From assembly GCA_030605745.1 (NCBI GenBank), contig JAUWHT010000149.1:1-25291 (forward strand): a stretch of 25,291 nt of DNA, given 5' to 3'. The notes under the pieces were generated by a model that worked only from the letters and a program-made list of their open reading frames with translations, searched no databases and was not told the DNA's origin. The first letter of the stretch is position 1, and the number at the start of each line of letters is the position of its first letter. Both the position numbers and the translations under genes were made by a program. Origin of the DNA: Pirellulales bacterium. GTDB taxonomy: Bacteria; Planctomycetota; Planctomycetia; Pirellulales; Thermoguttaceae. Below, one piece after another: positions 9,138 through 16,786 of the stretch.

Positions 9138-9359
9138 CTATGCAGCGTAAGGAACAATCTCAAGCTCTGCCCCAGCGTCAATCCTGGACAGAATTTCCTC
9201 GACGTGCCCGAACACTTCATCTTCCATCAAATACTCGGAGCAGTTGCGGCACTGGATTACAGGTAGTTTCTTCAGGATCACAATGGTCTTGTCGGAAACC
9301 TTAAAGGGAAGATCTGTGGTCACGGTTTCGAGTGTCGCTCCGCATACGGTACATTTCAT
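9138..9359 (-). CDS. YgiT-type zinc-finger protein (MqsA-like antitoxin domain)
   Basis: 73 residues. Two CxxC pairs, Cys3/Cys6 (CTVC) and Cys37/Cys40 (CRNC), form the YgiT-type zinc finger found at the N-terminus of MqsA antitoxins. The protein has only this domain plus a short helix; there is no C-terminal helix-turn-helix as in full MqsA. AAGGAG about 10-15 nt upstream of ATG 9359 fixes the start. Stand-alone proteins of this type usually sit beside a small DUF4258 toxin, but none is seen here: yggS ends 27 nt upstream and the yggU gene begins 24 nt downstream. It may be an orphan antitoxin or have a different role. Zinc binding is inferred from the motif. Confidence 0.85.
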   Translation of the reverse strand: MKCTVCGATLETVTTDLPFKVSDKTIVILKKLPVIQCRNCSEYLMEDEVFGHVEEILSRIDAGAELEIVPYAA

Positions 9360-9386
9360 TGCACTTTTCTCCTTGTCTTTAGTTTG

Positions 9387-10091
9387 TCAACGATTTCCTT
9401 CAAACAGCGCCGAACCGATCCGCACCATTGTAGCTCCTTCTTCGATGGCCGGTTCGTAGTCGGCGCTCATGCCCATGGAGAGTTCGTCGAGCACGATACC
9501 TTCTGGGCAGTTCTCGCGGAGCCGGTCGCGGAGTTGGCGGAGTCGGGCAAAGTCGGCCCGGGCAGCGTCAGGACCGCCTTGGAGGCCGGCTATGCACATC
9601 AAGCCGCGCAGCTCGACGTTGCGGTAGCCGGCCAGCTCTTCCAAGAATGGCTCCACGGCTTCAGGCTCGAAACCGTGTTTGGCCGACTCGCCCGAGATGT
9701 TCACTTCCAGCAGGATCGGTACGCGGCGGTCCAGTTCGCCGGCGATGCGATCGACCGCGGCGATCAGTCGCGGGCTGTCGGCCGACTGGATCATTTCGAC
9801 CAGCGGCAGCGTGCGCCGGACCTTGTTACGCTGGAGATGCCCGACCATGTGCCAGCGGATGGGCAAGTCTTGCAGCAACTCGGCCTTTTCCCAAAGCTGT
9901 TGCGGCCGGCTCTCGCCCAGCACGGTGCAACCGGCCTCGACCAGCGCGCGGACTTCCGCCGGGCCGACATACTTGGTCACCGCCACCAGCGTGATCTCCC
10001 GGGCGGTGCGGCCGCAACGTGCAGTGGTATCGGCAATCCGGCCGCGGATGTCGGCGACGTTCCGGGTGATTTGTGCGGTGAGATTATTCAT
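9387..10091 (-). CDS. yggS: YggS family PLP-binding protein
   Basis: PLP homeostasis protein (PLPBP/PROSC family), which holds pyridoxal phosphate on a lysine without known catalysis. 234 residues, normal length. The PLP lysine is Lys40 in LVAVTKYVG. Other family motifs are LGESRPQQLWEK (usually GENRVQE), WHMVGHLQRNK, SADSPRL, LLEVNISGESAKHGF, RGLMCIA and LSMGMSADYEPAIEEGATMVRIGSALFG-like ending. I start at ATG 10091 because the open frame upstream translates the GTTTAGCC palindrome and has no similarity to the family. It is first in a likely yggS, ygiT-type, yggU transcript; in E. coli the order is yggS-yggT-yggU, with a membrane protein in the middle. Confidence 0.95.
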   Translation of the reverse strand: MNNLTAQITRNVADIRGRIADTTARCGRTAREITLVAVTKYVGPAEVRALVEAGCTVLGESRPQQLWEKAELLQDLPIRWHMVGHLQRNKVRRTLPLVEMIQSADSPRLIAAVDRIAGELDRRVPILLEVNISGESAKHGFEPEAVEPFLEELAGYRNVELRGLMCIAGLQGGPDAARADFARLRQLRDRLRENCPEGIVLDELSMGMSADYEPAIEEGATMVRIGSALFEGNR

Positions 10092-10100
10092 AGAAAATCC

Positions 10101-10185
10101 GTTTAGCCGCCGGGCTTGTCCAGCGCGCCGTCGTTCGAGCGCATTGACCACCGGGCAACGCGCCGGGCAAGCCCGGCGGCTAAAC
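10101..10185. repeat. GTTTAGCC palindrome, type A copy 1
   Basis: 85 bp with 27-bp terminal arms starting GTTTAGCCGCCGGGCTTG and ending CCCGGCGGCTAAAC (2 mismatches) and a 31-nt interior. It lies between the LarA-like gene stop and the yggS start. The type A copy at 11516 has exactly the same length. Confidence 0.92.
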
Positions 10186-10203
10186 TACACGCGCATACTG
10201 CCA

Positions 10204-11424
10204 TTATTTCACGGTCACCGTCGCCTGCGGCGCGTTTGACAACAGGATGCCGGATTTGTGTTGCCGGGCCAGCCGGGCTAATTCGTCAGCGGCGGCGATC
10301 GGGATCATGTCTAAGTCTTCGACGAGCGACGGATCGAGCCGGCTGAGCAGGTAGACCTTGGCCCGATCCAACGCCCGGGCGAGTTGTGCGGCGGGCTGGG
10401 TGTCGGGTGGCCGGTCCTTGCGAATGTGCCGCAGTGCCGAGTCGCGTGATTGGGCGCCGATCATCCGCTGCATTGCCTCACCGGGCGCGGCGGCCAGGTC
10501 GCAACAGACAGCGATCGTCCCACCGTCTTCAACCAGGCCGACCGCGGTTGCCAGGGCCCGGCCGAAGTTCTGCCAGGTCTGTTTGTTTGCATTGCCCTGG
10601 ATGCCGGCCACTACAAGGCTTGCCCGGTGCGGCGTCCGGCTGCTCCAGGCCGCTTCGTACAACCGTTGGCCTTGCTTGTGAACCGCATCGCTATGCCCGG
10701 CCAACACGTGCAGGATACCGTCGCCGGCGGCCGGGACGAGTTGGATCGTGAAGTTTATCCCCAACAGCCAGGCCACGTGTTCGACTTCGCGGACCAACTC
10801 TTTCTTGTGTTTGCTGTTCGCATCGAGCGAACCGAGCGAGCGGAACCGCTGCAAGGTTTTCCGGTCGGAAAATGCGGGAAAGATCGGCGTGTGGATGCCG
10901 TAGTAACCGGCCGCCGAATCGTCCTGCAAACAGCCGATCGGCAACACCAGGTCGGCCTCGTGGATCGCGCGGCTCAGGAGGATCGGCTCCCCGGCGTCGG
11001 TGGCCGCCAGGTACGCGAGCCGCTGCCGGTCAGTCGGGTCGTGCGTGAACAGGGTGATTCGCTCTCCGAGCGGCCCGGGCAGCAGCCGGCAGGGGTCCTC
11101 GGCGCCGGCATCCACGTCGTCTTGAGTGCGCAAGACCGTGATTCCGTCGGGATCGACTCGCGCGTCGACCAGTGCCCGGATGACCGCGGCGGTAATCTGG
11201 GTCGCCTGGGGTAGGCTGTGGTCAAGTGCCAGCACCACCCGATCGCCCGGCGTGGTGTTCCGGGCAAGTGGCGGGTACTCCAGCGGCTCGCGGAGCGCAT
11301 CGGTCACGGCGGCCGCCAGATCCGCCGCGGATTGCCCCCGCGGCGTGCCGCACTCGACCGGCGGCACACCATCGGCAAACTCCAGGCGGACCGACGAATC
11401 GGCCCCGTATCGCAAGACGGCCAT
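10204..11424 (-). CDS. LarA-like (DUF2088) protein with altered cofactor site
   Basis: 406 residues with the layout of nickel-dependent lactate racemase LarA: N-terminal VVLALDHSLPQAT (LarA: DD-TRPTP region), LFTHDPTDRQRLAYL (His128 matching LarA His108), and IHEADLVLPIGCLQDDSAAGYYGIHTPIFPAFSD. By eye alignment of the last motif, the LarA lysine that carries the nickel-pincer cofactor (Lys184, in GGRKS) is Thr179 and the nearby His174 is Asp169. A standard LarA reaction is therefore unlikely, and the function is unknown. No larB, larC or larE genes for cofactor synthesis are in the window. ATG 11424 starts the gene; it diverges from the lipoprotein gene across a type A palindrome. Confidence 0.8.
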   Translation of the reverse strand: MAVLRYGADSSVRLEFADGVPPVECGTPRGQSAADLAAAVTDALREPLEYPPLARNTTPGDRVVLALDHSLPQATQITAAVIRALVDARVDPDGITVLRTQDDVDAGAEDPCRLLPGPLGERITLFTHDPTDRQRLAYLAATDAGEPILLSRAIHEADLVLPIGCLQDDSAAGYYGIHTPIFPAFSDRKTLQRFRSLGSLDANSKHKKELVREVEHVAWLLGINFTIQLVPAAGDGILHVLAGHSDAVHKQGQRLYEAAWSSRTPHRASLVVAGIQGNANKQTWQNFGRALATAVGLVEDGGTIAVCCDLAAAPGEAMQRMIGAQSRDSALRHIRKDRPPDTQPAAQLARALDRAKVYLLSRLDPSLVEDLDMIPIAAADELARLARQHKSGILLSNAPQATVTVK

Positions 11425-11515
11425 TTTTACATTATCCGTGGGTACGCTGTGGTGGTCAAGAAGTCGAGGTTTACGCGGAGGCCAATTTTGCCAATAATTG
11501 GGCAGTCCGTTTAAT

Positions 11516-11600
11516 GTTTAGCCGCCGGGCTTGCCCGGCGCGTTCGTGTTGGAACGAATTGCCGGTCGAACAACGCGCCGGGCAAGCCCGGCGGCTAAAC
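11516..11600. repeat. GTTTAGCC palindrome, type A copy 2
   Basis: 85 bp; the 27-bp terminal arms (11516-11542 and 11574-11600) are perfectly complementary. It sits in the divergent gap between the LarA-like and lipoprotein genes and ends 34 nt before the lipoprotein ATG, so it is likely in one of the two leader regions. Confidence 0.93.
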
Positions 11601-11634
11601 GGCGCATCGTAACCCCAAATTCCAGGACCAATCG

Positions 11635-14040
11635 ATGATCCACCTGCCAAACCTGCTGTTTACCTGCCTGTTGATCGCCTGCCTTGGCGGTTGCAGTTCG
11701 TCGGAGAAGCCGGCGACCGAGGAAAAACCCCCGGCCCGCCAGGAGCAACAACCGGCCACTGCCGAAGAACTGTTGCAACGGATGGTCGTGGCCTACAAGA
11801 AGGCCCCCAGCTACGCCGACCGCGGTACGGTCCGCCTACAGGCCACGGTGGGTGGAGAGCAGATTGACGAGTTGGCCAAGTTCTCGGTCACATTGGTCCG
11901 TCCGAACAAGATCCGCGTGGAGGTCTACCAGGCGCAGGTCGTTTGCGACGGCCAGCAGCTTCACGCTACGATCCTGGATCTGCCGGACCAGGTGCTGGTC
12001 AAGGAAGCCCCGGCCGAACTGACGATGCGATCGATCTACGGCGACCGCGTGCTGGCGTCCACGCTGAGTCAGGGTTTCGCCGGCGCCTCGCCGCAATTAA
12101 TGATGTTGTTGGCCGACGATCCGATGAAGGCGCTGCTGCACGAGGCCGAAGCGAAGCTGCTGAAGGAGCCGGGCCAGATCAACGGTCACAACTGCTACCG
12201 TGTCGAGATCGAGCGGGCCGACGGTAGGGCCGTGTTCTGGATCGACCGGGAGTCGTACGCCCTGCGGCGGATAGTCCTGCCGACCGATGAGTTGCGTCGG
12301 ATGCTTGCCGGCCAGGCAGGCACGGCCGAAAGTGTTTCGCTGGTGGCCGAGTTTGCCGGTGCCGAACTGGGCGGCAAGGTGGACCCGAAGGCGTTTCAGT
12401 TCGAGGTTCCCCCGGGCGCGAAGCTGGTGAAATTCTTCGTTCCGCCGCACCCGGCCCAACATCTTGGCAAGAAGGTACCTAAGTTCAAGTTCGTCGACCT
12501 CGAAGGAAACCCGGTCACGCCCGAGTCGCTGGCTGGCAAGATCGTTGTGTTGGACTTCTGGGCAACCTGGTGCGGGCCTTGTCGCGACAGCCTGCCGAAG
12601 CTCGACAAAGTGTATCAACTGTATCAGGACAACAACAAGGTTACCTTCTTTGCTGTCAGCGTCGACCAACCGGACGTGCCAAACAAGACGCTGCAAGACA
12701 CCTGCGCCGAGTTGGGCGTCGCCGTGCCTATCCTCCGCGACGTGGAACAGAACGCGGCCACGGTGTTCAACACCACGGGGATTCCCAGCCTGTTCATCCT
12801 CGGCAGCGACGGCGTGGTTCAGGACTACGAGATCGGCGGCAACCCGCAACTTGCCGCAACGCTTACGGAAAAGCTCGAAAAACTCCTCGCCGGTGAAAAC
12901 ATCTACCAGGAACCGCTGAAATTGTACCAGGACCAACTGAAACGGTACGAAGAACAGTTGAAGACAGCGGCCGAAACCGAGGCGCCCGACGGTGCACTGG
13001 TCGAGCAGCACGAGATCCCCCAAGCCAAGATCGCCGAACGCAGCGAACCGAAGACGTTCAAGCTCACCCCATTGTGGACATGCACCGAACTGAAGGCCCC
13101 GGGCAATATCCTTCCGGTCCGGCAGCCCGGCGGACCGCCGCGACTGCTGGTCGTCGACTCCTGGAAGTCGGTGGCCGAGGTGGGGCCGGACGGCCAGGTG
13201 ATTGCTACCCATACGCTGGACATCGGGCAGATGGAAGTTATCAGCACGCTTCGCGCTGCCGCCGGCGCCGACGGCAAACGATACGTCGCCGCCTTTGCCA
13301 GCGCGCAACAGCGGCTCCACCTGCTCGATGAAAATTGGAAGTTGCTGGTCAGCTATCCGCAAGACGCGCTGGAAAACAAACACAGCGGCATCGCCGACGT
13401 CCAGTTCGGCAACCTGCAGGGCGACGGCACGTTGCGGCTGTACGTCGGCTATTGGGGTGTGGTCGGCGTGCAGGCCGTCTCGCTGGAAGGAGAACGGCTC
13501 TGGTCGAACCGATCGGTCGCCGACGTCCTGCAAATTGCCGTCACCGGACCCGACGCCCAGGGACGCCGCAATCTGCTTTGCACCAACAACAGCGGCTCGC
13601 TGGCGATCATCGATGCAGAGGGTAAACGCTTGGGCGAGATCACCGTCCCCGGTCAGCTTCTGCACTGGATCGTGGGCGCAGAACTCGAAGGCGGCGGTCA
13701 GCTTCAGTGGTGCGGCCTGGCCGCCCAACAGCTTGGAAACAACGTGGCGATCGGACTGGACCTGCACGGCAAAGAACTTTGGAGCCATACCCTGCCGGCC
13801 GGCGTCCACCAACAGCCGATCGAGCCGGTCGTTGCCGGCAAGCTGGCCTCAGACGGCCCGGGCCAATGGCTACTGCCCGGCGCCGACGGCTCGATCCAAG
13901 TCGTCGCGGCCGACGGCAAACTGCTGGACAGCTTCAACTACGGCGCCAGGCTCAGCGGCCTGGCCACTGCCGAGATCGCCGGCCGGCCCGCGCTGATCGT
14001 CTCCTCGCCGAACGGCTTGGAGGCGCGGAAGGTGGAGTAG
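11635..14040 (+). CDS. Lipoprotein: LolA/RseB-like, TlpA thioredoxin and propeller domains
   Basis: 801 residues. A lipoprotein signal ends in the lipobox LGGC (Cys20), followed by a Pro/Glu-rich linker. Residues about 42-265 resemble the LolA/RseB-type outer-membrane-lipoprotein-like fold (repeated strands, ending FQFEVPPGAKLVKF). Residues about 278-420 are a TlpA/ResA thioredoxin: LAGKIVVLDFWATWCGPC with the redox pair Cys313/Cys316, cis-Pro in GIPSLFIL. A charged helical linker (about 425-475) leads to a C-terminal region with repeated beta strands, probably a PQQ/WD-like propeller. Expected outside the cytoplasm, anchored by lipid, acting on disulfides. ATG 11635 has AGGA 7 nt upstream. 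No cytochrome c maturation genes are nearby, so its redox partner is unknown. Confidence 0.9.
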   Translation: MIHLPNLLFTCLLIACLGGCSSSEKPATEEKPPARQEQQPATAEELLQRMVVAYKKAPSYADRGTVRLQATVGGEQIDELAKFSVTLVRPNKIRVEVYQAQVVCDGQQLHATILDLPDQVLVKEAPAELTMRSIYGDRVLASTLSQGFAGASPQLMMLLADDPMKALLHEAEAKLLKEPGQINGHNCYRVEIERADGRAVFWIDRESYALRRIVLPTDELRRMLAGQAGTAESVSLVAEFAGAELGGKVDPKAFQFEVPPGAKLVKFFVPPHPAQHLGKKVPKFKFVDLEGNPVTPESLAGKIVVLDFWATWCGPCRDSLPKLDKVYQLYQDNNKVTFFAVSVDQPDVPNKTLQDTCAELGVAVPILRDVEQNAATVFNTTGIPSLFILGSDGVVQDYEIGGNPQLAATLTEKLEKLLAGENIYQEPLKLYQDQLKRYEEQLKTAAETEAPDGALVEQHEIPQAKIAERSEPKTFKLTPLWTCTELKAPGNILPVRQPGGPPRLLVVDSWKSVAEVGPDGQVIATHTLDIGQMEVISTLRAAAGADGKRYVAAFASAQQRLHLLDENWKLLVSYPQDALENKHSGIADVQFGNLQGDGTLRLYVGYWGVVGVQAVSLEGERLWSNRSVADVLQIAVTGPDAQGRRNLLCTNNSGSLAIIDAEGKRLGEITVPGQLLHWIVGAELEGGGQLQWCGLAAQQLGNNVAIGLDLHGKELWSHTLPAGVHQQPIEPVVAGKLASDGPGQWLLPGADGSIQVVAADGKLLDSFNYGARLSGLATAEIAGRPALIVSSPNGLEARKVE

Positions 14041-14044
14041 ACAA

Positions 14045-14179
14045 CACCACGGAGGCACGGAGGACACGGAAAAAGCCAAGAAATGATCTGCGGCTAACTC
14101 ACGAATAACATCACCGGTGTGATCATATTGCTTATAAATTCGTTTTGTTTTGCTCCGTGTCCTCCGGGCCTCCGTGGTG
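14045..14179. repeat. CACGGAGG long inverted repeat, copy 3
   Basis: Left arm 14045-14069 (CACCACGGAGGCACGGAGGA onward) pairs with 14153-14179 with one mismatch. It lies between the convergent stops of the lipoprotein gene (14040) and pgk (14202) and fills nearly the whole gap. Confidence 0.92.
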
Positions 14180-14201
14180 CTACTTACTTTCTGAGTGGTT
14201 C

Positions 14202-15389
14202 TCACTCATCATCGAGCAGTTCGACGGCCTCGAACTTGCGGCCTTCGAGCATGGCCAGGCTGGCGCCGCCGCCGGTGCTGACGTGCGATACCCGCTCAGC
14301 GAACCCGAACTGCTCGATCGCCGCGGCGCTATCGCCACCGCCGATAATGCTGGTTGCGTGGCTCTCGGCAATCGCCTGGGCAACGGCCTTCGTGCCTTCG
14401 TCAAACGGCGGTATCTCGAATACACCCATCGGACCGTTCCACACGATCGTCTTGGCGCCTGTTACGATCCGGGCGTAGGCCTGCGCAGTCTTAGGGCCGA
14501 TGTCGAGACCCTGATAACCGTCCGGGATTTTGCCTGCATCGACGACCTGCTTGTTGCAGTCGCCGCGAAAGGCGTCGCCGCAGTGTGTATCGACCGGCAG
14601 CACCAGTTTATCGCCGGTGTCTGCGAGCAACTTCTTGGCAAGGTCCACCTTGTCCGGCTCGACAAGACTGTCTCCCACCTGTCCGCCGCGGGCCAGCGAG
14701 AAGGTGTATGCCATGGCCCCGCCGATGAGCACCTTGTCGCAGAGCCACAACAGGTTTTGGATCACGGGGATCTTGTCGGAGACCTTGGCCCCGCCGAGAA
14801 TCGCCACGAACGGCCGCTCGGGATTGGCAACAGCGTCGGCGAGGTACTTTATCTCTAGGGCCACAAGGAACCCGACCACTTTCGGCTTGTTGCCCATGGC
14901 CTGCGGGACGGCCACCATCGAGGCGTCGGTGCGGTGACAGGTGCCGAACGCATCGTTGCAGTAGATGTCTGCCATGTCGGCCAATGCCCGGGCGAAGCCG
15001 GCATCGCCCTTCTTCTCACCGGGGTTGAAGCGGAGGTTCTCCAACACCAACACGTCACCATCGGATAGCTCGGCAACCTTTGTCCTCGCGTCGGCGTCAA
15101 CGGTGTCGGTGGCAAACGCGACCTCTTTGCCTAGCAGTTCGCCCAGTCGCACGGCGGCCGGCCGGAGACTGAACTTGGCATCGTCCGGCCCGCCTTTCGG
15201 CCGGCCGAGGTGGCTGATCAGAATCAGCCGGCCGCCCCGGTTGATCACCGACTCGATCGACGGCAGCGCCATGCGGATCCGCCGGTCGTCGGTAATTCTG
15301 CACTGTTCGTCCAGCGGGACGTTGAAATCGACCCGCATCAGCACGGCCTTGCCTGCCACATTCACGTCTTGGATTGTCTTCTTGGCCAT
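14202..15389 (-). CDS. pgk: Phosphoglycerate kinase
   Basis: Glycolytic/Calvin enzyme that interconverts 1,3-bisphosphoglycerate + ADP and 3-phosphoglycerate + ATP. 395 residues, full length. Motifs: RVDFNVPLD (Arg19, Asp21, Asn23), ISHLGRPKG (His60, Arg63), LENLRFNPGEKKGD, AFGTCHRTDASM, ILGGAKVSDKI, IGGAMAYTF, WNGPMGVFE and the nucleotide-binding GGGDSAAA. ATG 15389 has AGGAAA about 10 nt upstream. The hpt gene ends 22 nt upstream on the same strand, so the two are likely co-transcribed, an unusual pairing. No gap (glyceraldehyde-3-phosphate dehydrogenase) gene is in the window. Confidence 0.97.
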   Translation of the reverse strand: MAKKTIQDVNVAGKAVLMRVDFNVPLDEQCRITDDRRIRMALPSIESVINRGGRLILISHLGRPKGGPDDAKFSLRPAAVRLGELLGKEVAFATDTVDADARTKVAELSDGDVLVLENLRFNPGEKKGDAGFARALADMADIYCNDAFGTCHRTDASMVAVPQAMGNKPKVVGFLVALEIKYLADAVANPERPFVAILGGAKVSDKIPVIQNLLWLCDKVLIGGAMAYTFSLARGGQVGDSLVEPDKVDLAKKLLADTGDKLVLPVDTHCGDAFRGDCNKQVVDAGKIPDGYQGLDIGPKTAQAYARIVTGAKTIVWNGPMGVFEIPPFDEGTKAVAQAIAESHATSIIGGGDSAAAIEQFGFAERVSHVSTGGGASLAMLEGRKFEAVELLDDE

Positions 15390-15411
15390 TACAGTCTGGT
15401 TTCCTGCGACA

Positions 15412-15744
15412 CTACGGTGGTGTTCCCGCGCGGGCGCGGTTGCACATACGGGTCAGTGCGTCCACCGCGTTGCGGATTCGCTCTTCCGGCTCGCCATCGG
15501 CAAGCGCATCCTCGAGCCGTGCGGCGCAAGGCGAGATCGGGGCGAACCCGTAGCTGCCCGCTGCCCCCTTAAGCTGGTGTGCGGTCCGCCGCAATCCTTC
15601 CCAGTCGGATGTATCCAGTTGATCCAGCAGGGCCGATACACGACTGGGCATCTCCTCGACAAACATCTCGACGATTTCCGCCAATTCCGGGTCGCCGGCC
15701 AAGCTGGAGTGCAAGGGTTCTGCTTCGATCTGCGTTTGAGTCAT
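15412..15744 (-). CDS. Hpt (histidine phosphotransfer) domain protein
   Basis: 110 residues, a single Hpt four-helix domain. The phosphorylatable residue is His56 in the motif RTAHQLKGAAGSYGF. Such stand-alone proteins pass phosphate between a hybrid sensor kinase and a response regulator. The N-terminal 15 residues are polar, followed by DPELAEIVEMFVEEMPSRVSAL, the usual first helix. No kinase or receiver gene is next to it; two response regulators are in the window, but 7 kb or more away, and a link to them is not supported by sequence. It lies directly upstream of pgk. A TATAGT hexamer on the minus strand (15795-15790) could be its -10 element. Confidence 0.9.
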   Translation of the reverse strand: MTQTQIEAEPLHSSLAGDPELAEIVEMFVEEMPSRVSALLDQLDTSDWEGLRRTAHQLKGAAGSYGFAPISPCAARLEDALADGEPEERIRNAVDALTRMCNRARAGTPP

Positions 15745-16045
15745 TTTCTCAGGCCTTCAGTGGAGGACGTACACTCGCGGAACCTTGCAACTATACGTCA
15801 TCCTACTGCTATTTGCCTGGTGGATACTCAGACTGTGAACGGATATGGATCCCTTACATTCGATCCAACCCGATTCTGCATCACAGTCGGCCCCGGAATT
15901 TGCGAGTTGTGGTGGAAATGGGTCATCTAGCAAAGTAAAGTCCGGCTTCCCGTCGATAAGAAAACCTAGATTGAACTCGGAGTCCCTACCTACGCTATTT
16001 TGCGTCCGTGTCCCACTAGGTCTTTCCTAACAAGGAGTACCTCCC
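15745..16045. other. Divergent intergenic region, hpt / Cys-rich gene
   Basis: About 300 nt between the hpt start and the Cys-rich gene start, lower in GC than its surroundings and, unlike most gaps here, without a hairpin or heptamer repeat. It should hold promoters for both genes. Candidates are weak: TATAGT on the minus strand (15795-15790), and TTGAAC (15971-15976) with GCTATT (15994-15999) at 17-nt spacing on the plus strand. The Shine-Dalgarno of the Cys-rich gene, AAGGAG (16032-16037), is strong. No RNA gene was recognised. Confidence 0.5.
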
Positions 16046-16675
16046 ATGAACCGTCGTATCCTGTTGCCGGGTATGGCCGCAGTCGCCCTTGCGCTGCTGG
16101 TCTGCACGTCCGGCGTCCATGCCGGCCTGTTCGGCAAGGGTTGTTGTGCACCGGCCACCTGTGAGCCGGCCACTTGCGAGCCGGCCACCTGTGAGCCTGC
16201 CACGTGCGAGCCCTGTTGCTGCGACACGTGTAAGCCCCGCTGCGGTCTGCTCGAAAAGCTGAAGGCCCGGATGGCTTCCCGTCGTTGCTGCTGCGATACC
16301 TGCGAGCCCGCCACGTGTGAGCCCGCCACATGCGAGCCCGCCACATGCGAGCCTGCCACGTGCAAGCCCCGCTGCGGTCTGCTCGAAAAGCTGAAGGCCC
16401 GGAAGGCTAGCCGTCGTTGCTGCTGCGATACTTGCGAGCCGGCCACTTGCGAGCCGGCCACGTGCGAGCCCGCCACGTGTGAGCCTGCCACCTGCGAGCC
16501 TGCCACCTGCGAGCCCTGCTGCTGCGACACGTGCAAGCCCCGCTGTGGTCTGCTTGAAAGGCTGAAGGCCCGGAAGGCTTGCCGTCGTTGCTGCTGCTGC
16601 GATACCTGCGAGCCAGCCACGTGTGAGCCGGCTACTTGTGAGCCCGCCGCAGCCGAGCCCGCGGAGAACAACTAG
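16046..16675 (+). CDS. Secreted cysteine-rich CEPAT-repeat protein
   Basis: 209 residues. A signal peptide (basic MNRR, hydrophobic core to VHA, cleavage near residue 26) is followed by about 183 residues with 42 cysteines. The mature part is built from pentapeptides CEPAT in runs of 3, 4, 5 and 2, separated by a 25-30-residue module of the form CCCDTC, KPRCGLLEKLKARKASRR; the basic helix-like module occurs three times. The tail EPAAAEPAENN is acidic. It is exported, so the cysteines may form disulfide cross-links in the cell wall or bind metal; neither is shown. Codons differ between repeat units (TGT/TGC; ACC/ACT/ACG/ACA), so the repeats are not newly amplified. AAGGAG lies 8 nt upstream, and an intrinsic terminator follows. 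I know no named family for it. Confidence 0.9.
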   Translation: MNRRILLPGMAAVALALLVCTSGVHAGLFGKGCCAPATCEPATCEPATCEPATCEPCCCDTCKPRCGLLEKLKARMASRRCCCDTCEPATCEPATCEPATCEPATCKPRCGLLEKLKARKASRRCCCDTCEPATCEPATCEPATCEPATCEPATCEPCCCDTCKPRCGLLERLKARKACRRCCCCDTCEPATCEPATCEPAAAEPAENN

Positions 16676-16732
16676 ACCAGTCGCTCAAATCCATCCCGAT
16701 CCGGGCTTGAGCAGACTCCTTTGCAATAAACC

Positions 16733-16777
16733 AAGCGGCCCGCTCGACCGCCGAGCGGGCCGCTTGATCTTTTTCTT
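16733..16777 (+). terminator. Intrinsic terminator of the Cys-rich gene
   Basis: A perfect 14-bp GC-rich stem (AAGCGGCCCGCTCG at 16733-16746 with its complement at 16752-16765) has a 5-nt loop and is followed by a T-rich tract on the plus strand (GATCTTTTTCTT). It lies 58 nt after the stop. The minus-strand side lacks a T-run, so it serves the plus strand. Confidence 0.9.
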
Positions 16778-16786
16778 GCTATCAGC

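Noticed and set aside
12097..13812. 571-codon open frame antisense to the lipoprotein gene
   Set aside because: GC-rich codon bias leaves the antisense frame open; no family motifs, while the sense strand has clear domains.
16027..16671. Long minus-strand open frame (repeats of VAGSQ/VAGSH) opposite the Cys-rich gene
   Set aside because: It mirrors the CEPAT repeats in the antisense frame, has no signal peptide or ribosome binding site, and the plus-strand protein has a signal peptide, strong ribosome binding site and terminator.
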